A DNA stretch of 64,000 bases from JAWKSY01 sp041402125 (GTDB taxonomy: Bacteria > Planctomycetota > GCA-002687715 > DRQF01), in the NCBI GenBank assembly GCA_041402125.1, contig JAWKSY010000003.1:310001-374000 (forward strand). Reading direction: 5' to 3'. The notes beneath the pieces are model-generated. The model was given only the letters and a program-made list of their open reading frames with translations. It was not told where the DNA came from and ran no database searches. Positions 33,432 through 42,122 of this stretch are shown here, piece by piece (the first letter of the stretch is position 1; each line of letters opens with the position of its first letter). The position numbers were made by a program, and so were the translations under genes.

Positions 33432-35030
33432 CTACTTGCCCCCTTCGGCGAGCTTGCGGCGCGCCTCGCGCAGCAGACCCACGAGATCGCCGCGGTCGCT
33501 GCCGCGCTCGAGGAGGGCGACGGCCTCGGCGTAGCGCTCCGCCGCCACGTGGATGCGCGCGAGGTTCAGCAGCGCGTCGTCGTAGTTCGGGTCGTACTCG
33601 AGCGCCTTCTCGTAGTGGCGGGTCGACGTCTCGATGTCCTTGATGTCGTAGTAGTAGTACATGAGGCCGCAGTCGTTCTGGATCTGGGCCTTGGTCTTCG
33701 CGTCGAGATCGCCGCCGCAGGCCTCGAAGAGCGCGACCGCCTCCTCGTAGTACTTCCGCGACTTCTCGTAGGCGGTCCGCGCCTTGGCGGCCCGTCCCTT
33801 CGGATCGATCTGCGCGCCCCAGTCGCGGAGGAAGAAGCCGATGTCCTGCTTCACGCCGCAGAGGTCGATCGGACGCCGGCAGATCGGGAGCACGTGCTTC
33901 TCCGCGATCTCGACCGCGCGGTCGAAATCGCCCCGCGCGTAGTACTTCCCGACGATCAGTCGCATCTGGAAGACGGGACGGCGCTGGTCGTCCGACCAGG
34001 CGTAATCGCCGTGACCGGCCGCGGCCTCGAACTTGGCGATCGCCTCCTTGTCCTTGCCCATCCCCGCCAGGGCGATGCCCTGGTAGAGCTGCGCCTCGGG
34101 CAGGTAGCGGCCGCCGAGCTTCTCGAGCTTCGCGAAGGCGTCGAGCTGCTCCTTGAAGTTGCCGTCGATGAAGTGCGCGTAGCCCAGCCACCAGTGGGCG
34201 AGGTCGGACTTCGGATGCGCCTTCACCCAGCCGGCCATGTCCTCGGCCAGGCCCTTCCAGTTCTTGTCGGCCGCGCGCACGGTGTAGGCGCCGCCGGCGG
34301 CCTGCCCGGCCGTCTCGTCCGGCAGGTTCGCGGAGGCGAGCGCCTTCGCGAAGCAGGCGCCGGCCCCGGGCAGGTCCTGCTTGAACTGGAGGATCGTGCC
34401 CTTGTAGTTGTGGTAGACGCCGTTCTTGCCGTCGCGGGCGATCGCGAGGTCGATCGCCTTCAGCGCGCGGTCGGCGTCGGGGAGGTCGGCGAAGCGCTGC
34501 GCCGCGAGGTAGGGATACTCGGCGTTCTTCGGGTCGATCTCGGCCGCCTTCAGGTAGGCCTCCGCGCTGTCCGCGCTCTTGCCGATCTGCCAGGCGAGCC
34601 ATCCCACGTAGCCCGCGTACTTCGCCTCCTTCGGGGCGAGTCGCAGGGCCTTCTTGAAGGCGATGATCGACTCCTCGAAGGACGCCGTCGGGTCGCCGCC
34701 CGCGGCGATCTTCTCCCGCCCCACCGCGGCGAAGGTGTCGCCGACGAGGACGGCCGCGTCGAGGTCGTCCGGCTTCAGCCGCTCGGCCTTCACCGCGTGG
34801 AAGTTCGCCGTGGAGGGATCGCCCAGGCCGACGTGGCAACGGGCCGCGCCGAGGCGCGCCTCGAAGCTGTTCTCGTCCGATTCGAGGACGGCGTCGAACT
34901 TCTCGAGGGCCGCCTCGAAGTCGCGGGCCTCGAGAAGCTTCTTGCCCTCCTCGAGGAGGTCCTGTCCGAGCAGTCCGGGCGCCAGGACGAGGCCCGCGAG
35001 GAGGGTCAGCAGAAGGAGATTCTTCACCAC
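33432..35030 (-). CDS. Secreted TPR-repeat protein
   Basis: 532 residues. The N-terminus is a signal peptide (VVKNLLLLTLLAGLVLAPGLLG). TPR units run through most of the protein, for example EEGKKLLEARDFEAALEKFD, SFEESIIAFKKALRLAPKEA, EAYLKAAEIDPKNAEYPYLA and STRHYEKALEYDPNYDDALL. A central part around 330-420 is less regular and has cysteines (ICRRPIDLCG). It is likely a periplasmic interaction platform. The GTG at 35030 (with a second GTG next to it) follows CGGAG; the longer upstream frame is Arg-rich and unlikely. It is divergent from lysS. Confidence 0.8.
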   Translation of the reverse strand: MVKNLLLLTLLAGLVLAPGLLGQDLLEEGKKLLEARDFEAALEKFDAVLESDENSFEARLGAARCHVGLGDPSTANFHAVKAERLKPDDLDAAVLVGDTFAAVGREKIAAGGDPTASFEESIIAFKKALRLAPKEAKYAGYVGWLAWQIGKSADSAEAYLKAAEIDPKNAEYPYLAAQRFADLPDADRALKAIDLAIARDGKNGVYHNYKGTILQFKQDLPGAGACFAKALASANLPDETAGQAAGGAYTVRAADKNWKGLAEDMAGWVKAHPKSDLAHWWLGYAHFIDGNFKEQLDAFAKLEKLGGRYLPEAQLYQGIALAGMGKDKEAIAKFEAAAGHGDYAWSDDQRRPVFQMRLIVGKYYARGDFDRAVEIAEKHVLPICRRPIDLCGVKQDIGFFLRDWGAQIDPKGRAAKARTAYEKSRKYYEEAVALFEACGGDLDAKTKAQIQNDCGLMYYYYDIKDIETSTRHYEKALEYDPNYDDALLNLARIHVAAERYAEAVALLERGSDRGDLVGLLREARRKLAEGGK

Positions 35031-35212
35031 GATGGCTCCGTGATCGTCGGGGGGCGGTCGTCGCGGGGCAGGGAAGTCGCGTGACCGCTTCGGGTTCCGG
35101 GGATTATACGTCGCCTTTGCGGTCGGCAGAAGAAATGCCCCCACCCCCCATCGGGAGCCGGGTTTCCCCGCCCTCGCGTCGGCGCCTTCGGCGCCCCAGG
35201 GCGATCCCGGGC

Positions 35213-35241
35213 TTCCGGGGCCGCCCCGACCGTGATATAAC
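35213..35241 (+). promoter_or_regulatory. Candidate lysS promoter (extended -10)
   Basis: TGATATAAC has a TGN-extended -10 whose hexamer TATAAC (35236-35241) matches TATAAT at five of six. The hexamer 17 bp upstream (TTCCGG, 35213-35218) is a weak -35. It would give a leader of about 85 nt before the ATG at 35335. A perfect GGCGCC-TTC-GGCGCC hairpin lies just upstream at 35181-35195. Confidence 0.4.
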
Positions 35242-35334
35242 GCCCCGCGCGCCCGCCGCGCGTGCCCGGAGGGGGCCCGCGGCGACGAGCGCGGCCCGCC
35301 GCGCCGCCGGCGCGAGAACCGGAGGGAACGGGGG

Positions 35335-36813
35335 ATGAGCGAGGTCCAGGACGGCAACGAGTACCGCCAGGTCCGCATCGAGAAGCTCGATCGGCTGCGC
35401 GAGATGGGGGTCAATCCCTATCCCGAGCGCTTCGAGCGCAGCCACGACATCGCCGACGCCCGCGCCCTCCCCGAGGGGACGGAAGGCGTCGCGATCTCGG
35501 GACGCGTCATGACCATGCGCGTGATGGGGAAGCTCAGCTTCATCACCCTGCAGGACGCGAGCGGACGGGGCCAGGTCTCCATCCGTCAGGACGACGTCGG
35601 CGCCGAGGCCTACAAGATGATCAAGAAGGTCGTCGACCTCGGCGACTTCCTCGGCGTCCGCGGCAAGACCTACGTCACGAAGACGGGCGAGCCCACGGTC
35701 GAGGCGGCGGAGTTCGCCTTCCTCGGCAAGACGCTCCGCCCGCTCCCCGAGAAGTGGCACGGGATCTCGGACCGCGAGCTCCTCTACCGTCAGCGCTACC
35801 TCGACCTCGTGATGAACCGCGAGTCCATGGACCGGTTCCTCCTCCGGAGCCGGCTCATCAAGGAGATCCGCAGCTACCTCGAGGACCACGCCTTCGTCGA
35901 GGTCGAGACGCCGATCCTCGCCACGAAGGCCTCCGGCGCCGCGGCGCGCCCCTTCGTCTCGCACCACAACGCGCTCGACATCGACGTCTTCCTCCGCATC
36001 GCCCCCGAGACCTACCTGAAGCGCCTCATCGTCGGCGGCTTCGATCGCGTCTTCGAGTTCGCGCGCTGCTTCCGCAACGAGGGCATGGACCCGTCCCACC
36101 TGCAGGACTTCACCATGCTCGAGTACTACGCGGCGTGGTGGAACTACGAGGACAACATGGACTTCACCGAGAAGCTCGTGCAGGAGGTCCTGCGCCGGCT
36201 CTTCGGGCGACTCGACATCGAGATCGCGGGTCGCACCATCGACTTCTCGGGACGCTGGCCGCGCGTCGCCTTCCGCGATCTCCTGCTCGCCGACTGCGGC
36301 ATCGACATCGACGAGCATCCGGACGCCGACTCGCTGCGCGCGGCGACGGCCGCCCGCGGCATCGTCATCGAGGGCGCCGAGAAGCTCGGCCGGGGCAACC
36401 TCATCGATCAGCTCTACAAGAAGGTGAGCCGCCCCAAGCTGATCCAGCCGACCTTCCTGACCTGTCACCCCATCGACCTCTCCCCCCTCGCGCGTCGCAA
36501 CGACGAGAACCCGCTCGTCGCGGATCGCTTCCAGCTCGTCGTGCGCGGCTGGGAGGTCGTCAACGCCTACTCGGAGCTCGTCGATCCGCTCGACCAGCGG
36601 GCCCGACTCGAGGACCAGGCCTCGCTCAAGGCCGGCGGCGACGACGACGCGATGGACATGGACGAGGATTACCTCCTCGCGATGGAGCACGGCATGCCGC
36701 CGATCTCCGGCTGGGGCATGGGCATCGACCGCTTCTGCGCCCTGCTCACCGACCAGGAGAATCTCCGCGACGTCGTGCTCTTCCCCCTGATGAAGGAGAT
36801 CGGCGAGCGCTGA
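35335..36813 (+). CDS. lysS: Lysyl-tRNA synthetase, class II
   Basis: Charges tRNA-Lys. The 492 residues follow the class IIb plan: an N-terminal OB domain (GRVMTMRVMGKLSFITLQDASG), then LLYRQRYLDLVMN, motif 2 FEFARCFRNEGMDPSHLQDFTMLEYY, the lysine-site NAYSELVDPLDQRAR, and motif 3 GWGMGIDRF. It is complete and single. It has its own candidate promoter and a terminator just downstream. Confidence 0.97.
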   Translation: MSEVQDGNEYRQVRIEKLDRLREMGVNPYPERFERSHDIADARALPEGTEGVAISGRVMTMRVMGKLSFITLQDASGRGQVSIRQDDVGAEAYKMIKKVVDLGDFLGVRGKTYVTKTGEPTVEAAEFAFLGKTLRPLPEKWHGISDRELLYRQRYLDLVMNRESMDRFLLRSRLIKEIRSYLEDHAFVEVETPILATKASGAAARPFVSHHNALDIDVFLRIAPETYLKRLIVGGFDRVFEFARCFRNEGMDPSHLQDFTMLEYYAAWWNYEDNMDFTEKLVQEVLRRLFGRLDIEIAGRTIDFSGRWPRVAFRDLLLADCGIDIDEHPDADSLRAATAARGIVIEGAEKLGRGNLIDQLYKKVSRPKLIQPTFLTCHPIDLSPLARRNDENPLVADRFQLVVRGWEVVNAYSELVDPLDQRARLEDQASLKAGGDDDAMDMDEDYLLAMEHGMPPISGWGMGIDRFCALLTDQENLRDVVLFPLMKEIGER

Positions 36814-36839
36814 TCCCCGGGGCGCCGGAACGACGAGAG

Positions 36840-36870
36840 CGGCCGCGAACCCCCGGGGGGTTCGCGGCCG
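36840..36870. terminator. Bidirectional terminator after lysS
   Basis: CGGCCGCGAACCCCC (36840-36854) and its exact complement at 36856-36870 form a 15-bp stem. It is 27 nt after the lysS stop and 28 nt before the convergent glycosyltransferase stop; GTCTCGTTT follows on the plus strand. Confidence 0.8.
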
Positions 36871-36897
36871 GTCTCGTTTCCGGAGGACCTCGCGCGA

Positions 36898-39800
36898 TCA
36901 GTTGAGCGCGCGGCAGATCTTCTCGACGCAGGCGCCGGCGGCGCCGCGGCTGCGGGCATGCTCGGTCGCCCGGTCGCGGAGACGGCGGAGCCGCTGGCCC
37001 TGCTGGCGAAGCAGCTCGGTCAGCAGCCACTCCAGATCCGCCGCGTCGCGCGCGACGGCCGCGACGCCGCGGTCCACGAACCAGTCGGCGCTGCGGGACT
37101 CGAGTCCCTCCGCCGGCTCGACGATCAGCAGCGGAGTTCCCGCCGCGAGCGCCTCGGCCGCGGTGTGGCTGCTCGGACGCGTCACCAGGAGATCGGCCGC
37201 GGACAGGAGATCCCGGATGTCGTCGACGCGCGACAGGGCGCTCAGGGTCACCTGACGGGGCGCCTTGAGCGCGCGCACGTCCTTGGCGAGATCCTCGCGC
37301 CCACCCGTCAGAACGACGAGATTGAAGTTCGCGCCGAGGCCGACGATCCGCTCGACCGTCTTCAGCACCGCCGCTCCGTCCTCGCCGGCCGGTCGGTAGA
37401 GGACGGTCGGCACGCCGCTGCGACCGCCGAAGTGCCGGCGGGCCGATTCGCGATCGTGGTCTTCCTCGAAACGACCCAGCACCGGCACGCCCACGACCTC
37501 GACCGCCGAGGCCGGCACGCCCGCGCGCAGGAGCTTGAAGCGCACCTTCTCGTTCGAGACGAGGTACTGATCGACGCCGTCCGCCAGCCAGTACGGCAGG
37601 AGGTCCTGGTGCGTCACGACGGCCGTGATCCGCATCCGGAGTCCCTTCTCCCGCTTCAGCTTCGCGAGGCTCTGCACCGGGAGGTAGTGGGTGAGCACGA
37701 CCTGGTGCGGCCGCTTCTCGGTGACGAGGGTCTGCAGGCGACCGTCCAGCAGTCGTCCGAGCTCCTCCTCGACGGAGCTGGTGGCCGGAGCCGGGGCCGC
37801 CTCCTCGGTCTCGCCCTCGCTCGCCGCGGCCGGAGCCGCCGGCGCGATGGCGAAGCTCGACTCCCGCCGCTCGAGCTCGCTGAGGCGGGCGCGCAGATCC
37901 TCCGCCCCCACGCCCCTCGCGAGGAACTCCGACAGGTCGAGGAGTCGGACGCGCAGGTTCTGGTCGACCGACTTGAAGGACTCGAGGATCGCGTCACCGG
38001 AGCGGTGGTGTCCGCTCCCGGCCGCCAGCGAGAAGATGAAGACGTCCTTCGGCGGCCGCAGGAAGGGCATGAGGTCGCGCAGCGTCAGGCGTGGATCGAG
38101 CTCGCGCAGCCGTCGGCTGGCGGCCGCGATCTCGTCGGGGCCGGGCGCGGACTTCCGTCCCCGCTTCGGACCCTCCTCGCCGGCCTCCTCATCGTCCTCG
38201 GCCTCGGCGTCGCCGTCGGCGCCTGACTCGTCCTCGCCGTCGTCCGAACGGGCCTCGGCTTCCTCCTCGGCGCGGGTGCGGCGGCGACGACGGCGGCGGC
38301 GGCGACCGCGGCCCCGCGACTCCTCGTCGCCCTCTCCGTCGCCCTCGGCCTCGGCGTCACCGCCGCGGGACGCGCCCCGACCGGAATCGGCCTCGTCGGC
38401 GTCGTCGTCCGCGTCGTCGTCGAGCTCGTGGCCCCGACCGAGTCGCTCCTCGGCCGCGCTCGGCTCGTCGTCGTCGTCGGAGTCCTCGTCTTCGTCGTCG
38501 TCCTCGTCCTCGTCCTCGGACTCGTCGTCCGAGTCATCGTCGTCATCGTCGTCGTCCGAGTCGTCGTCGTGCGAGTCCTCCTCGTCGGCGTCGTCCTCGT
38601 CGTCGTCGGCGTCGTCGGCGTCTTCCTCTTCGGTCTCGAGCTCGTCGTCGTCGCGCGCCTCGTCCCGGGCCTCGCTCCGCTCGTCGCTCTCGTCGTCGAA
38701 GTCGTCGCGCTCGTCGCGCGGATCCTTCTTTGCCACGTCGTCGCCCTCTTCGTCGTTGGTTTCGTCTCGCGACGGCGGCGCCGCGTCGAGGCCGAGGCTC
38801 TCGTGACAGAGATCCTCGACCGCGTTCACGGCCGAACCGATGTCGCGCTTGGCGGCGCTGGCTCGCGCCCGGCGCCGTTGTTCCTGCAGGGAATCCGCAT
38901 CGTCGAGCAGGGCGAGGATCGCCCCGGCTCCGCTGCCCTCGAGGTCCTCGTCGAGCACGAGGATCCCGCCCTCCTCCACGAGCGGCGCGATGCTCGCCGC
39001 GCGCGAGGACGTCACGGCCACCGCGCAGCCCATCGCCATCGCCTCGAGGAGCTCGCTCTCCGAGGCGCGGCTGTCGGGCGGCGCGACGTAGAGGGCCGCC
39101 GCCGAGTAGGCGGTGGCCAGCTCGCGCTGGCTCGGCGAACCGATGATCCGGTAGGACGCGGCGAGTCCCGCGTCCTCGAGTCCGGCGCGCAGGGCCTCCT
39201 CGTCGTCCACCGCGCCGGCGACCACGAGCACGGCCTCGGGGTGCGCCGCCGCGACGGCCCGCATGAGGGGAACGGAGGCCAGGACCGTCTCGGCCCGGAT
39301 CTCCTCGCGCGCGTAGAGCAGCGCGACCTTGCCCTCGAGATCGAAGCGATCACGGAAGCCCGCCCGGTCGCCGTCCTTCACCCGCTTCGGGTCGAACAGC
39401 GAGAGGTCGACGCACTTCGGGATGACCCGGACCGGGCCCTCGAACTGCTCCGAGACGAGTTCGGCGCACCAGGCGGAACTCGCGGCCGCGACGTCCGCGT
39501 AGCCGAGCATCGTCGAGACGCGCTTCTTGAGCGCGGAGGGCGTCAGCTTCCGATCGCCGCCGATGCTCGAGACGATGCCCGAGGCGTCCGCCAGCACGCG
39601 GAGGATGGCGTTCACGCCGCCTTTCCGCGCCGCCTTCAGCGCGACGGCGGAGAGCGGGGTCAGGCCTTCCGCGAAGAGGACCTCGACCTCCTGTTCCTTC
39701 AGGAACTTCCCGATCGCCTTCGTGATCAGGGCGTCGCGACGCGCCTGCCCGCGGGCGCCGGGCGCCTCGCGCAGGCGCAGGGCGACGACGCCGTCCTCGT

Positions 39801-39939
39801 CGATCGAATCGTCGACCTGGGTGGTGATCACCGACACGTCGTGTCCGCGATCCCGGAAGGAGCGGACGAGCGTCTCGATGTGTCGTCCCGCCCGCTCGCG
39901 AGCGGGAAAGACGTGGTCGAACGAGAAGCAGATCTTCAT
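36898..39939 (-). CDS. GT4-acidic linker-GT28 (MGDG synthase-like) fusion glycosyltransferase
   Basis: 1013 residues in three parts. Residues 1-380 are a GT4-type glycosyltransferase: MKICFSFDHVFPARERAGRH, VRVIPKCVDLSLFDPKR, and the nucleotide-sugar site SRASESELLEAMAMGCAVAV. Residues about 390-600 are Asp/Glu runs with one poly-Arg patch (544-556). Residues 630-1013 resemble MGDG synthase/UgtP/MurG (GT28): FIFSLAAGSGHHRSGDAIL at 635-653, THYLPVQSLAKLK, TAVVTHQDLLPYWLADGVDQYLV, and the donor site VTRPSSHTAAEALAAGTPLLI. I infer two catalytic modules on one chain, perhaps successive sugars on a lipid. There is no TM segment; the Arg patch might bind membrane or nucleic acid. The upstream stretch is a 625-bp non-coding region. 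Confidence 0.85.
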   Translation of the reverse strand: MKICFSFDHVFPARERAGRHIETLVRSFRDRGHDVSVITTQVDDSIDEDGVVALRLREAPGARGQARRDALITKAIGKFLKEQEVEVLFAEGLTPLSAVALKAARKGGVNAILRVLADASGIVSSIGGDRKLTPSALKKRVSTMLGYADVAAASSAWCAELVSEQFEGPVRVIPKCVDLSLFDPKRVKDGDRAGFRDRFDLEGKVALLYAREEIRAETVLASVPLMRAVAAAHPEAVLVVAGAVDDEEALRAGLEDAGLAASYRIIGSPSQRELATAYSAAALYVAPPDSRASESELLEAMAMGCAVAVTSSRAASIAPLVEEGGILVLDEDLEGSGAGAILALLDDADSLQEQRRRARASAAKRDIGSAVNAVEDLCHESLGLDAAPPSRDETNDEEGDDVAKKDPRDERDDFDDESDERSEARDEARDDDELETEEEDADDADDDEDDADEEDSHDDDSDDDDDDDDSDDESEDEDEDDDEDEDSDDDDEPSAAEERLGRGHELDDDADDDADEADSGRGASRGGDAEAEGDGEGDEESRGRGRRRRRRRRRTRAEEEAEARSDDGEDESGADGDAEAEDDEEAGEEGPKRGRKSAPGPDEIAAASRRLRELDPRLTLRDLMPFLRPPKDVFIFSLAAGSGHHRSGDAILESFKSVDQNLRVRLLDLSEFLARGVGAEDLRARLSELERRESSFAIAPAAPAAASEGETEEAAPAPATSSVEEELGRLLDGRLQTLVTEKRPHQVVLTHYLPVQSLAKLKREKGLRMRITAVVTHQDLLPYWLADGVDQYLVSNEKVRFKLLRAGVPASAVEVVGVPVLGRFEEDHDRESARRHFGGRSGVPTVLYRPAGEDGAAVLKTVERIVGLGANFNLVVLTGGREDLAKDVRALKAPRQVTLSALSRVDDIRDLLSAADLLVTRPSSHTAAEALAAGTPLLIVEPAEGLESRSADWFVDRGVAAVARDAADLEWLLTELLRQQGQRLRRLRDRATEHARSRGAAGACVEKICRALN

Positions 39940-40564
39940 CGCGGCGTTCCTCACGCGCGGTCGCTCCTCGGGAGCCGACCGCCTCGTCCGTCCGGACGCG
40001 CGACGCGAGCGCGGATGCGCCCCGGACAGACCCCGCGCCGCCCGGGCCGGGCGGGATGTCCGCCGCCGGGTCCTTCGTGACCCGGCTGATGTTTCCGTGC
40101 GATGCCCTCGGCGGGCGCTTCGCGCGGCTGGTCGTCGTCGCTTCCGGAGGACCTGGTCCTCCTGTCTCCCCTCGCGCCCGCCGGTCGAGACCTCCGGGAC
40201 GGCGCATCGCGCCGCCGGGCGGGTCCTTCCCGTCGATAGACCGCGAGGTCGCGGTCGCCGAGTGCGGAGGAAAGGCCGTCGCGATCCGCGCCTTCGGGCG
40301 GACTCGCGTCGGGCGGCACCCGTGCCGCGTCTCCCGATCGTCCCCGAGCGAGGCTCGGTCCCGATCCCGGACGCCGGCACGGAGGCCATCTCGGCCCCTC
40401 GATCTCGGCCCCTCCGATCCCGCCTCGGGCGGGATCCGCAGCTCCGTCTCCGCGCCGGGGATCCCGATCGCCTCGCGATCGCATCCCTCCGGTGGGCGGG
40501 TCCTTCCGGCCGACCGGTCGAGCCCCCGAAGTTCTTGGGGGCACTCGCTTTCGGAGTCGGAGCG
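39940..40564. other. 625-bp gene-free, hairpin-rich region
   Basis: No convincing gene: open frames here have mixed third positions and Arg/Pro/Gly-rich products. It contains perfect short hairpins at 40239-40256 (8-bp stem), 40416-40436 (9-bp stem, GATCCCGCC) and 40465-40481 (7-bp stem, CGATCGC). The 14-mer GGGCGGGTCCTTCC occurs twice (40217 and 40494), and ATCTCGGCCCCTC is repeated in tandem around 40388-40415. It could be a long structured leader of the glycosyltransferase gene or decayed sequence. Confidence 0.5.
40522..40542 (-). terminator. Terminator hairpin after the FHA-pseudokinase gene
   Basis: GCCCCC and GGGGGC flank GAAGTTCTT, itself partly self-complementary, 23 nt past the stop at 40565. 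Confidence 0.5.
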
Positions 40565-41938
40565 TCAGATCTTAAACAGATACTTCCGGAGGAACCAGAA
40601 CAAGATCGCGTTGAGCACCAAGAACATCCCGAAGAGGATGCCCCAGACCTTCATCCGGAAGCCCATCGAGCGCTGAGGCGTCGAGGGGCGCTCCCCCAGC
40701 TCGCGCTCCTTGGCCTCGAGGCGCATCGGTTCGCCCTTCCGCTCGGGCCGTTCCTCGGCCCGGGTCCGGATCTCCCGGAGGCGGCGGCGGATCGCGACGA
40801 GGTCTTCGGGGCGGTCCGACGGCGAGGGGGCGAGCATCTCGGCCATGAGCTCGGCGAGGTCCTCGACCAGCCCCGGTCGCCGCTCCCGGGGCGACTTGTA
40901 GATGCCCTTCAGGGCGCGCTCGGCGATCGCCGCGTGGGTCCGGCCGTCCGCCGTCGGCAGACCGAGCAGGGCGGCGTGGGCCACCGCGCCGAGGCCGAAG
41001 ACGTCGCTCCGGCGACCGAAGACGCCGTCGGCGCTGAAGGCCTCGGGCGGGAGGGCGTTCAGGGCCTTCGCGTCGCCTTCGGGCGAGCGCTCGAGCAGCC
41101 CGATCGGCAGCCCGGGCCAGGCCACGATCAGGCGGCCCCCGTCGCCGAAGCGGACGCGCTCGGGACGGAGCCCCCACAGCCGCAGCCCCTTCTCGTGGGC
41201 CCGATCGATCAGGTCGAGGAGCTGGAGGAGGACGTCGACCGACTCCTTCTGACCGAGCCGCTTCTCGGCGTCGATGCGGTCCTGGAGGCTGGTCGGCCCG
41301 GTGCGGGACTCGACGATCAGCGCCCCCTCGCCCTCGACGATCCGGAGCTCCGCGCGGGCTGCATCCGCGCCCTCGAGCTCCTTCCAGTCGCGAAGGGACT
41401 CCTCGATCCAGGTCCGGAAGCGGGGCTCGTCCCACCAGAGGGAGTCGATGCGCGTCAGCTCGCCCTCGCGTCCGTCGTCGAAGCGGAGGGCCCACCGCTC
41501 GCCGAAGAGCCCGCGCGTGAGCTCGGCGCCCGTCTTCGCGCCCTCGATCCGCGGGACCCGGGACATCGATCCGGTGAGCGGCGCGGCGGCGACCCCGCTC
41601 CCCTCCTCCGCGGTTGCCTCCGAGGTCGGAGCCGCCGCGGGGGCGGGACTCGCGGCGTCTCCGAGGAAGGTGAGCGTCGCCGGTCCGACCCGGAAATCGT
41701 CGCCGCGCGCGAGGACCACCCGCGCGATCCGATCGTCGCCGACCCAGGTCCCGTTGCCCGATCCGAGATCCTCGAGGACCCAGTGCTCGCCCCGGAGCGC
41801 CAGGCGGGCGTGCTGGCGCGAGACGGAGGGATCGTCGATCCGGATGTCGACGCCTTCCTCCCGGCCGACGACCAGCTCCCGGCCCTCGGCGTGGACGCGC
41901 TCGAAGCGCCCGTCCTGCTGGACGATGAACTCCGGCAT
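40565..41938 (-). CDS. FHA-domain pseudokinase with C-terminal membrane anchor
   Basis: 457 residues. FHA domain at 1-95 with the phosphothreonine-binding residues G25-R26, S40-R41-Q42-H43 and S60-G61-N62-G63-T64 all present. Residues about 130-400 follow a Ser/Thr kinase C-lobe: LLDLIDRAHEKGLRLWGLRPERVRF takes the place of the HRDLKPEN loop, LIVAWPGLPIGLL of DFG, and SDVFGLGAVAHAALLGLPT matches the SDVYSLG helix. HRD is LWG and DFG is AWP, so catalysis is very unlikely. A TM helix lies near 436-453 with a basic end. It probably reads phosphothreonine marks set by kinases such as those at 52762-54678. Confidence 0.8.
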   Translation of the reverse strand: MPEFIVQQDGRFERVHAEGRELVVGREEGVDIRIDDPSVSRQHARLALRGEHWVLEDLGSGNGTWVGDDRIARVVLARGDDFRVGPATLTFLGDAASPAPAAAPTSEATAEEGSGVAAAPLTGSMSRVPRIEGAKTGAELTRGLFGERWALRFDDGREGELTRIDSLWWDEPRFRTWIEESLRDWKELEGADAARAELRIVEGEGALIVESRTGPTSLQDRIDAEKRLGQKESVDVLLQLLDLIDRAHEKGLRLWGLRPERVRFGDGGRLIVAWPGLPIGLLERSPEGDAKALNALPPEAFSADGVFGRRSDVFGLGAVAHAALLGLPTADGRTHAAIAERALKGIYKSPRERRPGLVEDLAELMAEMLAPSPSDRPEDLVAIRRRLREIRTRAEERPERKGEPMRLEAKERELGERPSTPQRSMGFRMKVWGILFGMFLVLNAILFWFLRKYLFKI

Positions 41939-42122
41939 CCCCTCGTCTCCTCGTCGCGAACTCGCCCGGATACTCCCGCGCGGAGAATCTACCCCGTCGG
42001 GCTCCCCCTCGGAAGGCGGCGCCGGGAGCCGGCGCCCGACCCTTCCCGCGCGGCGGCTCATTCGACATCCTGACCCTCGGAACGTCCTCCTCTCCGCGAG
42101 GATGGCCGGACGGAGGAGCCCC

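Noticed and set aside
37990..38790. RNase E-like linker (acidic and poly-Arg)
   Set aside because: The composition is similar but both flanking domains are glycosyltransferases and no S1 or RNase E core exists.
39951..40544. 197-residue minus-strand ORF in the gap
   Set aside because: Arg/Gly/Pro-rich with no domain and poor third-position pattern.
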